From Lactuca virosa (lineage: Eukaryota > Streptophyta > Magnoliopsida > Asterales > Asteraceae): 64,000 nt of DNA. The stretch covers positions 248,223,902 to 248,287,901 of the forward strand of contig CAKMRJ010005523.1 in NCBI GenBank assembly GCA_928212115.1, read 5' to 3'. The notes under the pieces were generated by a model that saw only the letters and a list, made by a program, of their open reading frames with translations, was not told the DNA's origin and did not search any database. Shown here piece by piece: positions 44,331 through 56,118 of this stretch. Numbering within the stretch: the stretch's first letter is position 1; each line of letters starts with the position of its first letter. Made by a program: the position numbers and the translations under genes.

Positions 44331-45721
44331 GGTCTCGAAGACGGCCCCTTTTTACCGGTTTTTCGACTACGACTTCGTTTTAACTCCGTTTTTCATTATT
44401 TTAACGTAGGATTTTCACCCAAAACTTTATTTTATAAACTAAGGCCCCAAAATATATAAATCTCCAGGGTTTTTATAAAAATGTATTAAAAGAATTGGTG
44501 GTTGGACTAATTATTGAGGGAATATTTGCTTTTCCTTATTTTATGACAAAAGCAAGCCACCACCACCTCACTCTATGATCAGCCATACTTTCCAACCACC
44601 CCTTGTCTCCATGGGGGACCTTTACACCCTATCTCCAGCTCTTCCCACGTTCTAAGAGCCGGAGGATTGGTCCTCTCTCCTCATTCTCCTTAAAAGCCCT
44701 TTCATTCTACACTTAGCAACCAAGAACACTCTCCAAAATTCTCTCATCTTTTCTCTCAACTTCAAGAACTTCAAGGCTTTCTCCAGGGATTTCTTTCTTC
44801 AATTAGTAAGTATCTTCATCATTCACATAATTATTAAACTCCATTCTACTCAAATCATTGATATCTTACACAAATTCCATCTTATTCGGTGTTAGATTCT
44901 CGAATCATCAAGACATCTTCTTAGTGTTCTTGGGTTGAACACTTCCTCTATCTCACTTTCATCTACTGAAATCACATAAGTTGAGTTCATACCCCTACAT
45001 TTACATGTTTTTCTTAAGTTTTAAGGGGGGAATACAAGTAAAATCATCAAGAACACAATTAAACTTTTTCTATCAGATTACATCAGAAAAGATGAACTTC
45101 GATCACGGACTGTTTTGGTCAACTTAAATATTTTAGTTTTCAAAACTGTTCCAGGTGCAAGTAGTTCAAACACCTAGATTTAAAATGGCTACTTGCACAT
45201 CTCCATATGATTTTTCTACAATTTATGGTGATTTTTACAAAACTGCCTATCATTTCAGAGGCAAACCCGGACCAGTCTGTGATTATGAACATTTTCACCT
45301 CTGTTAGAGATCACTAAAAATCATGATAAAATTTACGAACAAGCTATACTCATATTCCAAACTCTCAGAATTTACGGATTTGGATTTAGAGCTTTGATGA
45401 TTTATCTATAAATTTTCTAAGAACAGTAACAGAAACTGTATACAACAAAAAGTTGCTGTCAATTTCATTTCACCTTGTAACATGTTGAGCAAGGTGTATA
45501 TCTTTATGTGATTATATTTTATTGCAATATATGACATTTTATCTTAATATTTAGACACAGATCAGTTTACAAATGGATTTGGACATATAAAATATAAAGA
45601 ATAACAAGTGATTATAATTAAAGTACAACCGATACATTCAAACATTTAATAAACTATTTTGAATATAGTTTGCATACATTACTACGTACTACCCTTGGTT
45701 GATAAACTATAATAGGTATAG

Positions 45722-46200
45722 TTTATGAAACATTACATAACACATAAATTTAAAAAGGGTACATTTATACAAAGGATATTTTCATTAAGCAAGGTACGGC
45801 CATACGGTACCAAGTTTTCATAACACGTAATTCCGTTAATGACTTTATTGAAACATTACATAACACATACATTTAAAAAGGGTACATTTATACAAAGGAT
45901 ATTTTCATTAAGCAAGGTACGGCCATACGGTACCAAGTTTTCATAACACGTAATTCCGTTAATGACTTTATGAAACATTACATAACACATACATTTAAAA
46001 ATGGTACATTTATACAAAGGATATTTTCATTAAGCAAGGTACGGCCATACGGTACCAAGTTTTCATAACATGTAATTCCGTTAATGACTTTATGAAACAT
46101 TACATAACACATACATTTAAAAAGGGTACATTTATACAAAGGATATTTTCATTAAGCAAGGTACGGCCATACGGTACCAAGTTTTCATTACACTACACGT
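45722..46200 (+). repeat. Tandem repeat, about 120 bp x 4, in the E11 5' LTR
   Basis: Each unit carries GAAACATTACATAACACATA, AGGATATTTTCATTAAGCA and GGTACGGCCATACGGTACC, the last an interrupted palindrome. Confidence 0.93.
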
Positions 46201-47184
46201 AAATTCGTTAATGACTTCTGTGAGACATTCGATTCAATTTACAAATAAGTCATGTATTATAACCAGAGTCTCCTCGAGGGAGAGCGTGATACTTGTGTAT
46301 AGATCTATATTGGGTTTGACAAACCCACACCTAAACTGCATGCAACAGTTAGACCGATAGGTCTGGGGTGACAAATGTCATAACATTTCCGACGCCTGAA
46401 GAACGTCGTTTCAGGCCAACTAGGTCATAGCATGGTTATAATAACTCACATGTGGTATTAACAAACATAGAATTTACGGGGATTTCACTAAAATCAAACG
46501 AGTTTATGTCGATTTAAACTTGCATTGTTTTACTATAAGGAACGAACACTACTTGTACATTTCGGTCTTTGGGTTTTAAGACTACATTTACACATTAAGG
46601 AAAATATTGGATTTTCTGGAACGAACACTACTTTTACAAGAAAAGGCTTTAATAAACTCACATAAAGTATTAATGAATATTGGAATTTACGGGAACTTCA
46701 TTAAAATTAAATGTTTATGTCGATTTAAATTTACATTATTTATTATAAGTAAGAAAAGTTACTTATACATTTCGGTCTTTGGATTTAAGACTACATATAC
46801 ATTTTAAGGAAAATATTGGATTTTTCTAAAACAAATACTACTTTTAAAAACGAAAGGCTTTTAATAATACCAAACAAAAGCTTATGAACTCACCAACCTT
46901 TGTGTTGACACTTTTTCAAACAACTTGTATTCTCAGGAAATCATTAAACAGGTAACCAAGTGCTTTTGAGGATGGGACGCTAAGGCATATACTATTTCAT
47001 ATTTTGTAAACATATTGTAATTGATTCGTAAACATGTAATTCATACAATGATGTAACTTTTTCAATTATATATATGTTGGTTGTGTTTGCTTGAATTACT
47101 ATTACAATTGTTGTTATGATACTATACATGAAGTCCTCAACCCCCAGACATTTCCGCCATCCTTGGTTTGGGGGTGTGACAGAT

Positions 47185-47196
47185 TGGTATCAGAGC
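47185..47196 (+). other. Primer-binding site of E11 (initiator tRNA-Met)
   Basis: TGGTATCAGAGC, three bases after the LTR end. Confidence 0.92.
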
Positions 47197-47940
47197 ACAG
47201 TTTATAGTGAATTAAGTATATCAAACCACATAAGATATACAAACTATAAACACAATTGGGACTAATAGTCTCTGATTTGTGCATTTTTCAAATAAATATA
47301 CTTTTAGAAAATAAATGATTTTCTTGATTAAAGTATACATACATACATTACATGCTCGCATGGTATCATAACTAGCGAAAACATAAAGCAAAAGAAGAAG
47401 AGTTGAACATTTTGAGTATGCCTTAGTATATGTGGATTAAGTCTGGGAAGGATATAGCCTGATCAACTATATCTGTCCGGGAATTGACTTGCATATACCG
47501 GGGGATGGTCAGGATGGGCAACAAATCTAACAAACCTAATAACACACTACAAAGGATACTTTAAGAACTCAAAACTAAACATTTACAAATACTATAGGAG
47601 TATTTTGTGTTACTATAATAAATTATCTGAGAATTAAATAGGTCTTTATTTATAGATCAATAGCTGCTAAGTGGATGCGCTAAGGTCATATGTAACTAAG
47701 ATGCTATAGACTTAGAATTTATGTATCTTTGTTTCACTTCCTGTCCTTGTTTGGTTGTGGTCTTGGAGTTAGGGTCATCTATTCGAAGGACTATTATATC
47801 TTAATCACATATGACTGGTATGCACTTTGCAACTAATGAAGTAACCGATAAAGATCTTTTTAAAACATAAATATATTAATTATGTTCCGACTAAATTAGT
47901 ATGTGTGAAACTTTTACAAACGGTCATATACTTGGAAACA
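47197..47940 (+). other. Leader of E11, ends at the deletion junction with pol
   Basis: Non-coding. About 150 bp near 47670-47820 resemble 1855-2010 in E1. Pol sequence starts around 47925 in the middle of the connection/RNase H region. Confidence 0.65.
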
Positions 47941-48496
47941 AGAAGCTGCTTTCCAAATGTTAAAACAAGCCCTATGCAGAGCACCGATCTTGTCTCTCCC
48001 AGAGGGAACCGAAGACTTCGTAGTGTACTGTGATGCTTCGAATCAAGGCCTCGGATGTGTGCTCATGCAGAGAGGGAAGGTTATCGCGTATGCATCAAGA
48101 CAGCTTAAGACGCACGAGGTTAATTATACTACGCACGACCTGGAATTAGGAGCAGTAGTATTCGCTTTGAAGATCTGGAGACACTACCTCTACGGCACGA
48201 AATGCACTATCTTCACTGATCACAAAAGTCTTCAGCATATCCTCAATCAGAAAGAGCTCAACATGCGACAGAGGAGATGGGTAGAGTTGCTGAATGACTA
48301 CGAGTGCGAAATTCGTTATCATCCGGGCAAGGCCAATGTAGTGGCCGATGCTCTAAGCAGGAAGGAGTACTCGGGCCGCCGAGTAAAATCCTTAACAATG
48401 ACAATCCATTCCCACCTGACCATACAAATCAAGGAAGCTCAACTGGAAGCTTTGAAACCAGAAAAGGTGGCAGGAGACATTAAGGGGAATGGATAA
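47941..48496 (+). pseudogene. pol: Gypsy RNase H of E11, N-terminal truncated
   Basis: The frame opens with FQMLKQALCRAPILSLPEG, the end of the reverse transcriptase connection, then VVYCDASNQGLGCVLMQRG, AYASRQLKTHEVNYTTHD, TIFTDHKSLQHILNQKE and YHPGKANVVADALSRKEY, a complete-looking RNase H core. It ends with a frameshift at about 48480 that separates it from integrase. Sequence is close to E8. Reverse transcriptase itself is gone, so the enzyme would lack its partner domain. Confidence 0.9.
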
Positions 48497-49840
48497 AAAC
48501 TTAGAAGTCAAGGATGATGGAGCACGTTATATCATGAACCGGATTTGGACACCGAAGTTCGGTGGACTCCGAGACGTCGTCATGAATGAAGCACACAAGA
48601 CTCGATACTCCATCCATCCCGGGTCGGATAAGATGTATCTGGACCTCAAGAAATTATACTGGTGGCCGAACATGAAAGCTGAGATTGCTACCTATGTGAG
48701 CAAGTGCCTGACTTGCGCCAATGTCAAAATCGAATACCAGAAACCATCCGGGCTATTACAACAGCCGGATATACCTGAGTGGAAGTGGGAACGAATAACC
48801 ATGGACTTCATAACCAAGCTGCCTAAGACATCGGGCGGGCTTGACACCATATGGGTAATCGTAGACAGATTGACCAAATCAGCACACTTCCTACCGATAA
48901 AAGAAACCGACAAGATGGAGAAGCTGACTAGAACGTACATCAAAGAGATTGTACGACTCCATGGTGTGCCGATATCCATTATCTCCGATAGAGATAGTAG
49001 ATTTACCTCACGGTTTTGGCAGTCTCTACAAAAATCCTTGGGAACTAGGCTTGACATGAGTACGGCCTACCACCCACAAACCGACGGACAGAGCGAACGA
49101 ACCATTCAAACGTTGGAAGACATGTTAAGAGCTTGTGTGATAGACTTCGGTAAAGCATGGGATACCCATCTACCGCTTATCGAATTCTCCTACAATAACA
49201 GCTATCATACTAGCATCAAAGTCGCTCCATTCGAAGCTCTTTACGGTCGCAAATGCAGATCACCCCTGTGTTGGGCTGAGGTGGGGGATACACAGCTAGC
49301 TAGAGGACAAGTCTCTAATAGCACCCTCACTGGCCCTGAAATCATAAGGGAAAAGAGTCTCGAGATCGGCAAAAGAGTTACGCAGACAAACAACGCAAAC
49401 CCTTGGAATTCCAGGTGGGTGATCGTGTACTACTAAACGTTTCCCCTTGGAAAGGAATGATACGATTCGGCAAACGCGGGAAACTAAATCCAAGGTACAT
49501 CGGGCCATTCGAAATCCTTGCTAGGATTGGGCCAGTAGCATACAAACTTCGATTACCTCAGGAACTCGACAAAGTACATCCCACATTTCACGTGTCGAAC
49601 CTAAAGAAGTGTTTGTCTGGTGAGACACTCGTAATACCACTCGACGAAATCGAAGTTAACAAAAATCTCCACTTCGTGGAGGAACCAGTCAAAATCATGG
49701 ATCGGGAAATCAAACGAACGAAACAAAGTCGTATTCCCATCGTGAAGGTCCGTTGGAACGCTAAACGAGGGCCTGAGTTCACCTGGGAACGCGAAGATCA
49801 AATGAAACAAAAATACCCACATCTTTTCCCAAACTCTTGA
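48489..49840 (+). pseudogene. pol: Gypsy integrase and chromodomain-like tail of E11, one internal deletion
   Basis: The frame 48489-49436 has the zinc region (HKTRYSIH, CLTC), and the catalytic D106 (TMDFITKLP), D167 (IISDRDSRF) and E203 (TDGQSER). A loss of some 60 bp near 49355 shifts the frame. The second frame, 49403-49840, gives the C-terminal domain (EFQVGDRVLLNVSPWKGM, NPRYIGPF) and the tail VEEPVKIMDREIKR, FTWEREDQMKQKYPHLF. The catalytic core is whole but the full protein is not encoded. The same order without break is in E8. Confidence 0.92.
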
Positions 49841-49857
49841 TGTCCCAGTCAAATGCA

Positions 49858-49893
49858 AATTTCGGGACGAAATTCCTTCTAACGGGGGGATGA
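49858..49893 (+). other. Terminal stem-loop and polypurine tract of E11
   Basis: AATTTC-GGGAC-GAAATT (49858-49874), then CTAACGGGGGGATGA next to the LTR. Confidence 0.7.
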
Positions 49894-52800
49894 TGTGACA
49901 ACCGTCAAAATTGAGTCAAGTCAAAGTCAAACAAAGTCAACAAGTCAAAACCAATCGACTCAATTAACCCTTGTATATTAGGGTTTACACTATGTAATTA
50001 CTGTACAATGCAATATTTTAATGAGAGAAACATTATTTGGAAAGTTCGTGTGTTGAATTTCCTAAGTCTCAAATGCAGTAAACATTGAACCAAAACGATA
50101 AAAAATTATTGCACACTCATCGGGAGTGTGTACGACACTAAAACACGGTTTAACGGGGTTTACGAACCTTGCGTTGTGAAGCCGGACACTCAAATTAATC
50201 ACAAACGAAACCTCTCTAAATCGTTTTCACTATATCTCTTTCTATTTGAAATCTCTCCCAAATCTCCCCCAAGTCTCTCTCAAAAGTTACTTTAACTTTT
50301 TGTAATCATTCGGGCCATCCCGACCCTTAACCGGGTCAAAAACCACTTGAAAAGGGGTAAAAACGGGTAAAATAACCTTAAGGAACCAAAACCCTCCTAT
50401 TAGAAGCGAAAACTCTCATGAGAAGCCTCTCAGGACCGAAGCCTCTCAGGACCGAAGCCTCTCATGAGAAGCCTCTCAGGACCGAAGCCTCTCATGAGAA
50501 GCCTCTCAGGACCGAAGCCTCTCATTAGAAGCCTCTCAGGACAGAAGCCTCGCATGAGAAGCCTCTCAGACAGCCCATGCGAGAGGTCTCGCAGACGGCC
50601 CCTTTTTACCGGTTTTTCGACTACGACTTCGTTTTAACTCCGTTTTAACTCCGTTTTTCATTATTTTACGTGGGATTTTCACCCAAAACTTTATTTTATA
50701 AACTAAGGCCCCAAAATATATAAATCTCCAGGGTTTTTATAAAAATGTATTAAAAGAATTGGTGGTTGGACTAATTATTGAGGGAATATTTGCTTTTCCT
50801 TATTTTATGACAAAAGCAAGCCACCACCACCTCACTCTATGATCAGCCATTCTTTCAACCACCCCTTGTCTCCTTGGGGGACCTTTACACCCTATCTCCA
50901 GCTCTTCCCACGTTCTAAGAGCTGGAGGATTGGTCCTCTCTCCTCATTCTCCTTAAAAGCCCTTTCATTCTACACTTAGCAACCAAGAACACTCTCCAAA
51001 ATTCTCTCATCTTTTCTCTCAACTTCAAGAACTTCAAGGCTTTCTCCAGGGATTTATTTCTTCAATTAGTAAGTATATTCATCATTCACATAATTATTAA
51101 ACTCCATTCTACTCAAATCATTGATATCTTACACAAATTCCATCTTATTCGGTGTTAGATTCTCGAATCATCAAGACATCTTCTTAGTGTTCTTGGGTTG
51201 AACACTTCCTCTATCTCACTTTCATCTACTGAAATCACATAAGGTGAGTTCATAACCCTACATTTACATGTTTTTCTTAAGTTTTAAGGGGGGAATACAA
51301 GTAAAATCATCAAGAAGACAATTAAACTTTTTCTATCAGATTACATCAGAAAAGATGAACTTCGATCACGGACTGTTTTGGTCAACTTAAATATTTTAGT
51401 TTTCAAAACTGTTCCAGGTGCGAGTAGTTCAAACTCTTAGCTTTAAAATGGCTACTTGCACATCTCCATATGATTTTTCTACAATTTATGGTGATTTTTA
51501 CAAAACTGCCTATCATTTCAGAGGCAAACCCGGACCAGTCTGTGATTATGAACATTTTCACCTCTGTTAGAGATCACTAAAAATCATGATAAAATTTACG
51601 AACAAACTAGACTCATATTCCAAACTCTCAGAATTTGCGGATTTGGATTTAGAGCTTTGATGATTTTTCTATAAATTTTCTAAGAACAGTAACAGAAACT
51701 GTATACAACAAAAAGTTGCTGTCAATTTCATTTCACCTTGTAACATGTTGAGCAAGGTGTATATCTTTATGTGATTATATGTTATTGCAATATATGACAT
51801 TTTATCTTAATATTTAGACACACATCAGTTTACAAATGGATTTGGACATATAAAATATAAAGAATAACAAGTGATTATAATCAAAGTACAACCGATACAT
51901 TCAAACATTTAATAAACTATTTTGAATATAGTTTGCATACATTACTACGTACTACACTTGGTTGATAAACTATAATAGGTATAGTTTATGAAACATTACA
52001 TAACACATACATTTAAAAAAGGGTACATTTATACAAAGGATATTTTCATTAAGCAAGGTACGGCCATACGGTACCAAGTTTTCATAACACGTAATTCCGT
52101 TAATGACTTTATTGAAACATTACATAACACATACATTTAAAAGGGTACATTTATACAAAGGTAATTTTCATTAAGCAAGGTACGGCCATACGGTACCAAG
52201 TTTTCATAACACGTAATTCCATTAATGACTTTATGAAACATTACATAACACATACATTTAAAAAGGGTACATTTATACAAAAGATATTTTCATTAAGCAA
52301 GGTACGGCCATACGGTACCAAGTTTTCATAACACGTAATTCCGTTAATGACTTTATGAAACATTACATAACACATACATTTAAAAAGGGTACATTTATAC
52401 AAAGGATATTTTCATTAAGCAAGGTACGGCCATACGGTACCAAGTTTTCATTACACTACACGTAAATTCGTTAATGACTTCTGTGAGACATTCGATTCAA
52501 TTTACAAATAAGTCCTGTATTATAACCAGAGTCTCCTCGAGGGAGAGCGTGATACTTGTGTATAGATCTATATTGGGTTTGACAAACCCACACCTAAACT
52601 GCATGCAACAGTTAGACCGATAGGTCTGGGGTGACAAATGTCATAACATTTCCGACGCCTGAAGAACGTCATTTCAGGCCAACTAGGTCATAGAATGGTT
52701 ATAATAACTCACATGTGGTATTAACAAACATAGAATTTACGGGGATTTCACTAAAATCAAACGAGTTTATGTCGATTTAAACTTGCATTGTTTACTATAA

Positions 52801-53445
52801 GGAACGAACACTACTTGTACATTTCGGTCTTTGGGTTTTAAGACTACATTTACACATTAAGGAAAATATTGGATTTTCTGGAATGAACACTACTTTTACA
52901 AGAAAAGGCTTTAATAAACTCACATAAAGTATTAATGAATATTGGAATTTATGGGAACTTCATTAAAATTAAACGAGTTTATGTCGATTTAAACTTACAT
53001 TATTTATTATAAGTAAGAAAAAAGTTACTTATACATTTCGGTCTTTGGATTTAAGACTACATATACATTTTAAGGAAAATATTGGATTTTTCTAAAACAA
53101 ATACTACTTTTACAAACGAAAGGCTTTTAATAATACCAAACAAAAGCTTATGAACTCACCAACCTTTGTGTTGACACTTTTTCAAACAACTTGTATTCTC
53201 AGGAAATCATTAAACAGGTAACCAAGTGCTTTTGAGGATGGGACTAAGGCGTATACTATTTCATATTTTGTCAACATATTGTAATTGATTCGTAAACATG
53301 TAATTCATACAATGATGTAACTTTTGCAATTATATATATGTTGGTTGTGTTTGCTTGAATTACTATTACAATTATTGTTATGATACTATACATGAAGTCC
53401 TCAACCCCCGGACATTTCCGCCATCCTTGGTTTGGGGGTGTGACA
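49894..53445 (+). repeat. 3' LTR of E11 (3552 bp)
   Basis: Near-identical to 43638-47181, including the arrays at 50405-50575 and 51985-52450. Confidence 0.95.
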
Positions 53446-53450
53446 CTATG

Positions 53451-54620
53451 TGGCTTCCTTCTCGTGTTAGGGAGGTTCCCTAGACTTGGGAGGGGTTTAG
53501 AGAGGCTAGAGAGAAGTTAGAGAGAGAAAGAAAGGCGTATGGTGTGAAGAAAATATGAAGAGTTCACCCTTTATTTACAGGGGATTTTATATTAAAGTAG
53601 CCCCTAACTTTCGTTCGTATCTTCCGCGTACGAGCTCCGTTTTCTACGTTCTTTATATCCACACGTTGGTATTTACGAGTACTACAACTTTCATTTAGAC
53701 CCCGTCGGCTAATTCTCCTTCTATCTCAGATTTACAAAAACTGTATCGTATTTATCGCGCACGAAGAGTAGCGACTAAGCTTCGTCTATATCTTTCGCAT
53801 ACGAGCTCCTTTTCCGACGGTATTTATATCCATGCATTGTTATTTACGAGTACTATAACTTTCATTTAGACCCCGTTGGCTAATTCTCATTCTTTCTCGG
53901 ATTTACAGAACTGTATCGAATTCGTCGTGCTCGAAAAGTACAGACTAAGCTTCGTCCATAACTTTCGCATATGAGCTTCTTTTTTGACGTTATTTATATC
54001 CACGCGTAGGTAAAAATAAAATCTACAACTATCCTTTTTACTCCGTCGGCTAATTCTCGACCGATCTTAAATTTAACAGTAGGAGGTTATTACACTGTTA
54101 AATGTCCGCGTAAAATTCATAACTTCTACATACGGACTCCGTTTTCGTCTGTATTTTTATTGTTGAGTTCCTATTAATGAGATATTCAACTCTCATTTAG
54201 GTTGCATTGGCCAAAAAACGCTCGAACTAATATTCGAGTTTCGTGCCATGCACTCCTATGCCAAATCTTAGAAAATTCATAACTGCCTCATACGAAGTCA
54301 GATTTGGGCGTTCTTTTTATGGATGTTCTCGGTTTAACATATTCTACGACTTTCGTTTAGATCACTAAGGCTAAAAGTCGCTTTATCGTAAATTCACTAT
54401 TTACTACACCCCGGTGCCGTGCCGGTTTTGCCGAAAAACTTTGACGGGTCATAACTTCTTCGTTATAACTCGGATTTCGGTGTTCTTTATATGTACGGAA
54501 CCCTTGAGACATATTCTAAAACTTGTTTAATATTATTTATTTTAAATAATCTTTCGTCGAAAATTCGTTTTCGACCCCTATTATCTCTAAATTGACTAGC
54601 CCGGATCTACGGGCGTTACA
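53451..54620 (-). repeat. 3' LTR of E10, part right of E11, with units of about 178 bp
   Basis: Three degenerate units (from about 53598, 53778 and 53955) share TCGCATACGAGCTCC-like, TATTTATATCCACGC-like and CCCCGTCGGCTAATTCTC words. It ends GGGCGTTACA at 54620. Confidence 0.85.
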
Positions 54621-56118
54621 ATTATCTCCCCCTTAGGATGATTACGTCCCGGAATCATCAACGAAACAGGGGCTGTATAATGACTCCATACGTTATCTCT
54701 TCATCCTAGGTAATATTCGTAACTTCTATGTTCCTTCTAACTCTTGGACTTCTTTAACTGCAGGCGGTGCTTGATCTTGCACCCGTTCTCTATCTCTTGT
54801 TAGATTTTAAATCATAACCTTCATGTCACAATCTTGATCTTTATCAGAGACTCCTTCTTCTTCTTAACAAACTTAAGATAAGTTATTTGATTTCTACAAT
54901 GGGCCGATGTGTCATATTCTAATGACCTCTCATCGTGTGCTTAGACTCAAATCTCTTAGAGTCAAATTCCAAAACAGACTATACCTTCCTTCATGTTCTA
55001 ATGTAGCACTTCTAGCTACAAACTTCTTTAACAACAAGCGCGATACTTCTGTTAATCACTTCGATTATCTTTCACTTCAATCTTTTGGCATAAGTCAGAT
55101 GTTACATCGAACTTGGTTCTCTAAACCACGTAACATACTTATCGTAGTCGGACTCAATTCGATATGACCACTAGGGTCGGAATAACAACAATCTTCTTAG
55201 TCATTACTGAAATAATGGTAACAAACATACTTGAATAAAATGGTATCACTTACTAGCTTCTTGGTAACCTTGTGACTTTCCCTGATACAAGTGTGAGTCC
55301 TGTGCTTCCGGTAGTATAGGCCTCTACTACCATTCACACCTATTCATACTCGTACCAAGTATTGTCTCGCAGTTCTCTAAGTCATTATCACAAAAACAAT
55401 TTTAACACATACAAATTTGTCCAAACAATCATATAATTTTCCCTAGACTTTACTAGGAATTCTTCCATGCGTATCTTCAATCATCAATTCTACTTCAACT
55501 CGGTTGGTGATGGAAATGTCAGACGATGGGATAACTTCATGGATAATCTTTCTTTCCGCTAATCGAAAGTGTGCTTCTCCCGTACTAGACGTATTATTTA
55601 TTAAACTCTTTCTAAAGGCATGATATCACTCTTACGATATCTTCCGATAGGTTCCATTCAATATCTTAAGCCTTCTCATTTCCTCCATTTACTCAATTCA
55701 CTACGAGTTTTCACCATGATGTTCTACACACCAAAGCAGTCGTTAGGTGTATCGAGACGAGAATATAGATAGAGGAAGTTTTAGACGCGTATTCCTCCTT
55801 ATTACTTCGAAAAATTACATGCCAGTTCTAATATCGTAATTAAATGTTTAGAAATCTGAACACACAAAGTTTCCAGATCCGGTCGGCAACAGACCATAAA
55901 TCCGATAAAACGATAGCATCATAAAGCTTCACAAATCATTTAGCACATAAAAGCAATTTAGGCATCTTCCCTAAATGAGCTAGTGCTCGTGTCTGTTCAG
56001 GTGCACTTCCTAAAATATATTAGACACACTCCTCACGATCATCGCTTAGCATTCTAAGTTTAAGTCAAGAAATAAATCCTTATTCCTAGTTTGCTTAAAC
56101 TAATGCTCTGATACCAAC
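54621..56118 (-). other. Interior of E10: stem-loop, polypurine tract, no coding domain, primer-binding site
   Basis: On the minus strand the primer-binding site TGGTATCAGAGC lies at 56105-56116. At the other end a stem-loop (54659-54637, arms GATGATT and AATCATC, inner C-G pair, loop GGGAC) and the polypurine tract CCTAAGGGGGAGATAAT abut the LTR. In between, about 1.4 kb shows no protein I recognise. Confidence 0.75.

Larger units (their letters stand above)
43638..47181 (+). repeat. 5' LTR of E11 (3544 bp)
   Basis: TGTGACAACC...GGGGGTGTGACA. Holds two tandem arrays (44155-44330 and 45722-46200). Confidence 0.95.
43638..53445 (+). mobile_element. E11: young Ty3/gypsy element, internally deleted, TSD CTATG
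   Basis: Both LTRs are present (3544 and 3552 bp) and differ at only about 1 % by eye. CTATG lies at 43633-43637 and 53446-53450. The interior is only 2.7 kb: primer-binding site, leader, part of RNase H, integrase with a gap, and the chromodomain-like tail. Gag, protease and reverse transcriptase are absent. LTR ends, polypurine tract and integrase match E1 and E8. Confidence 0.94.

Noticed and set aside
54907..55167. 86-codon ORF in the E10 interior
   Set aside because: No recognisable domain, wrong strand for E10, and length expected by chance.
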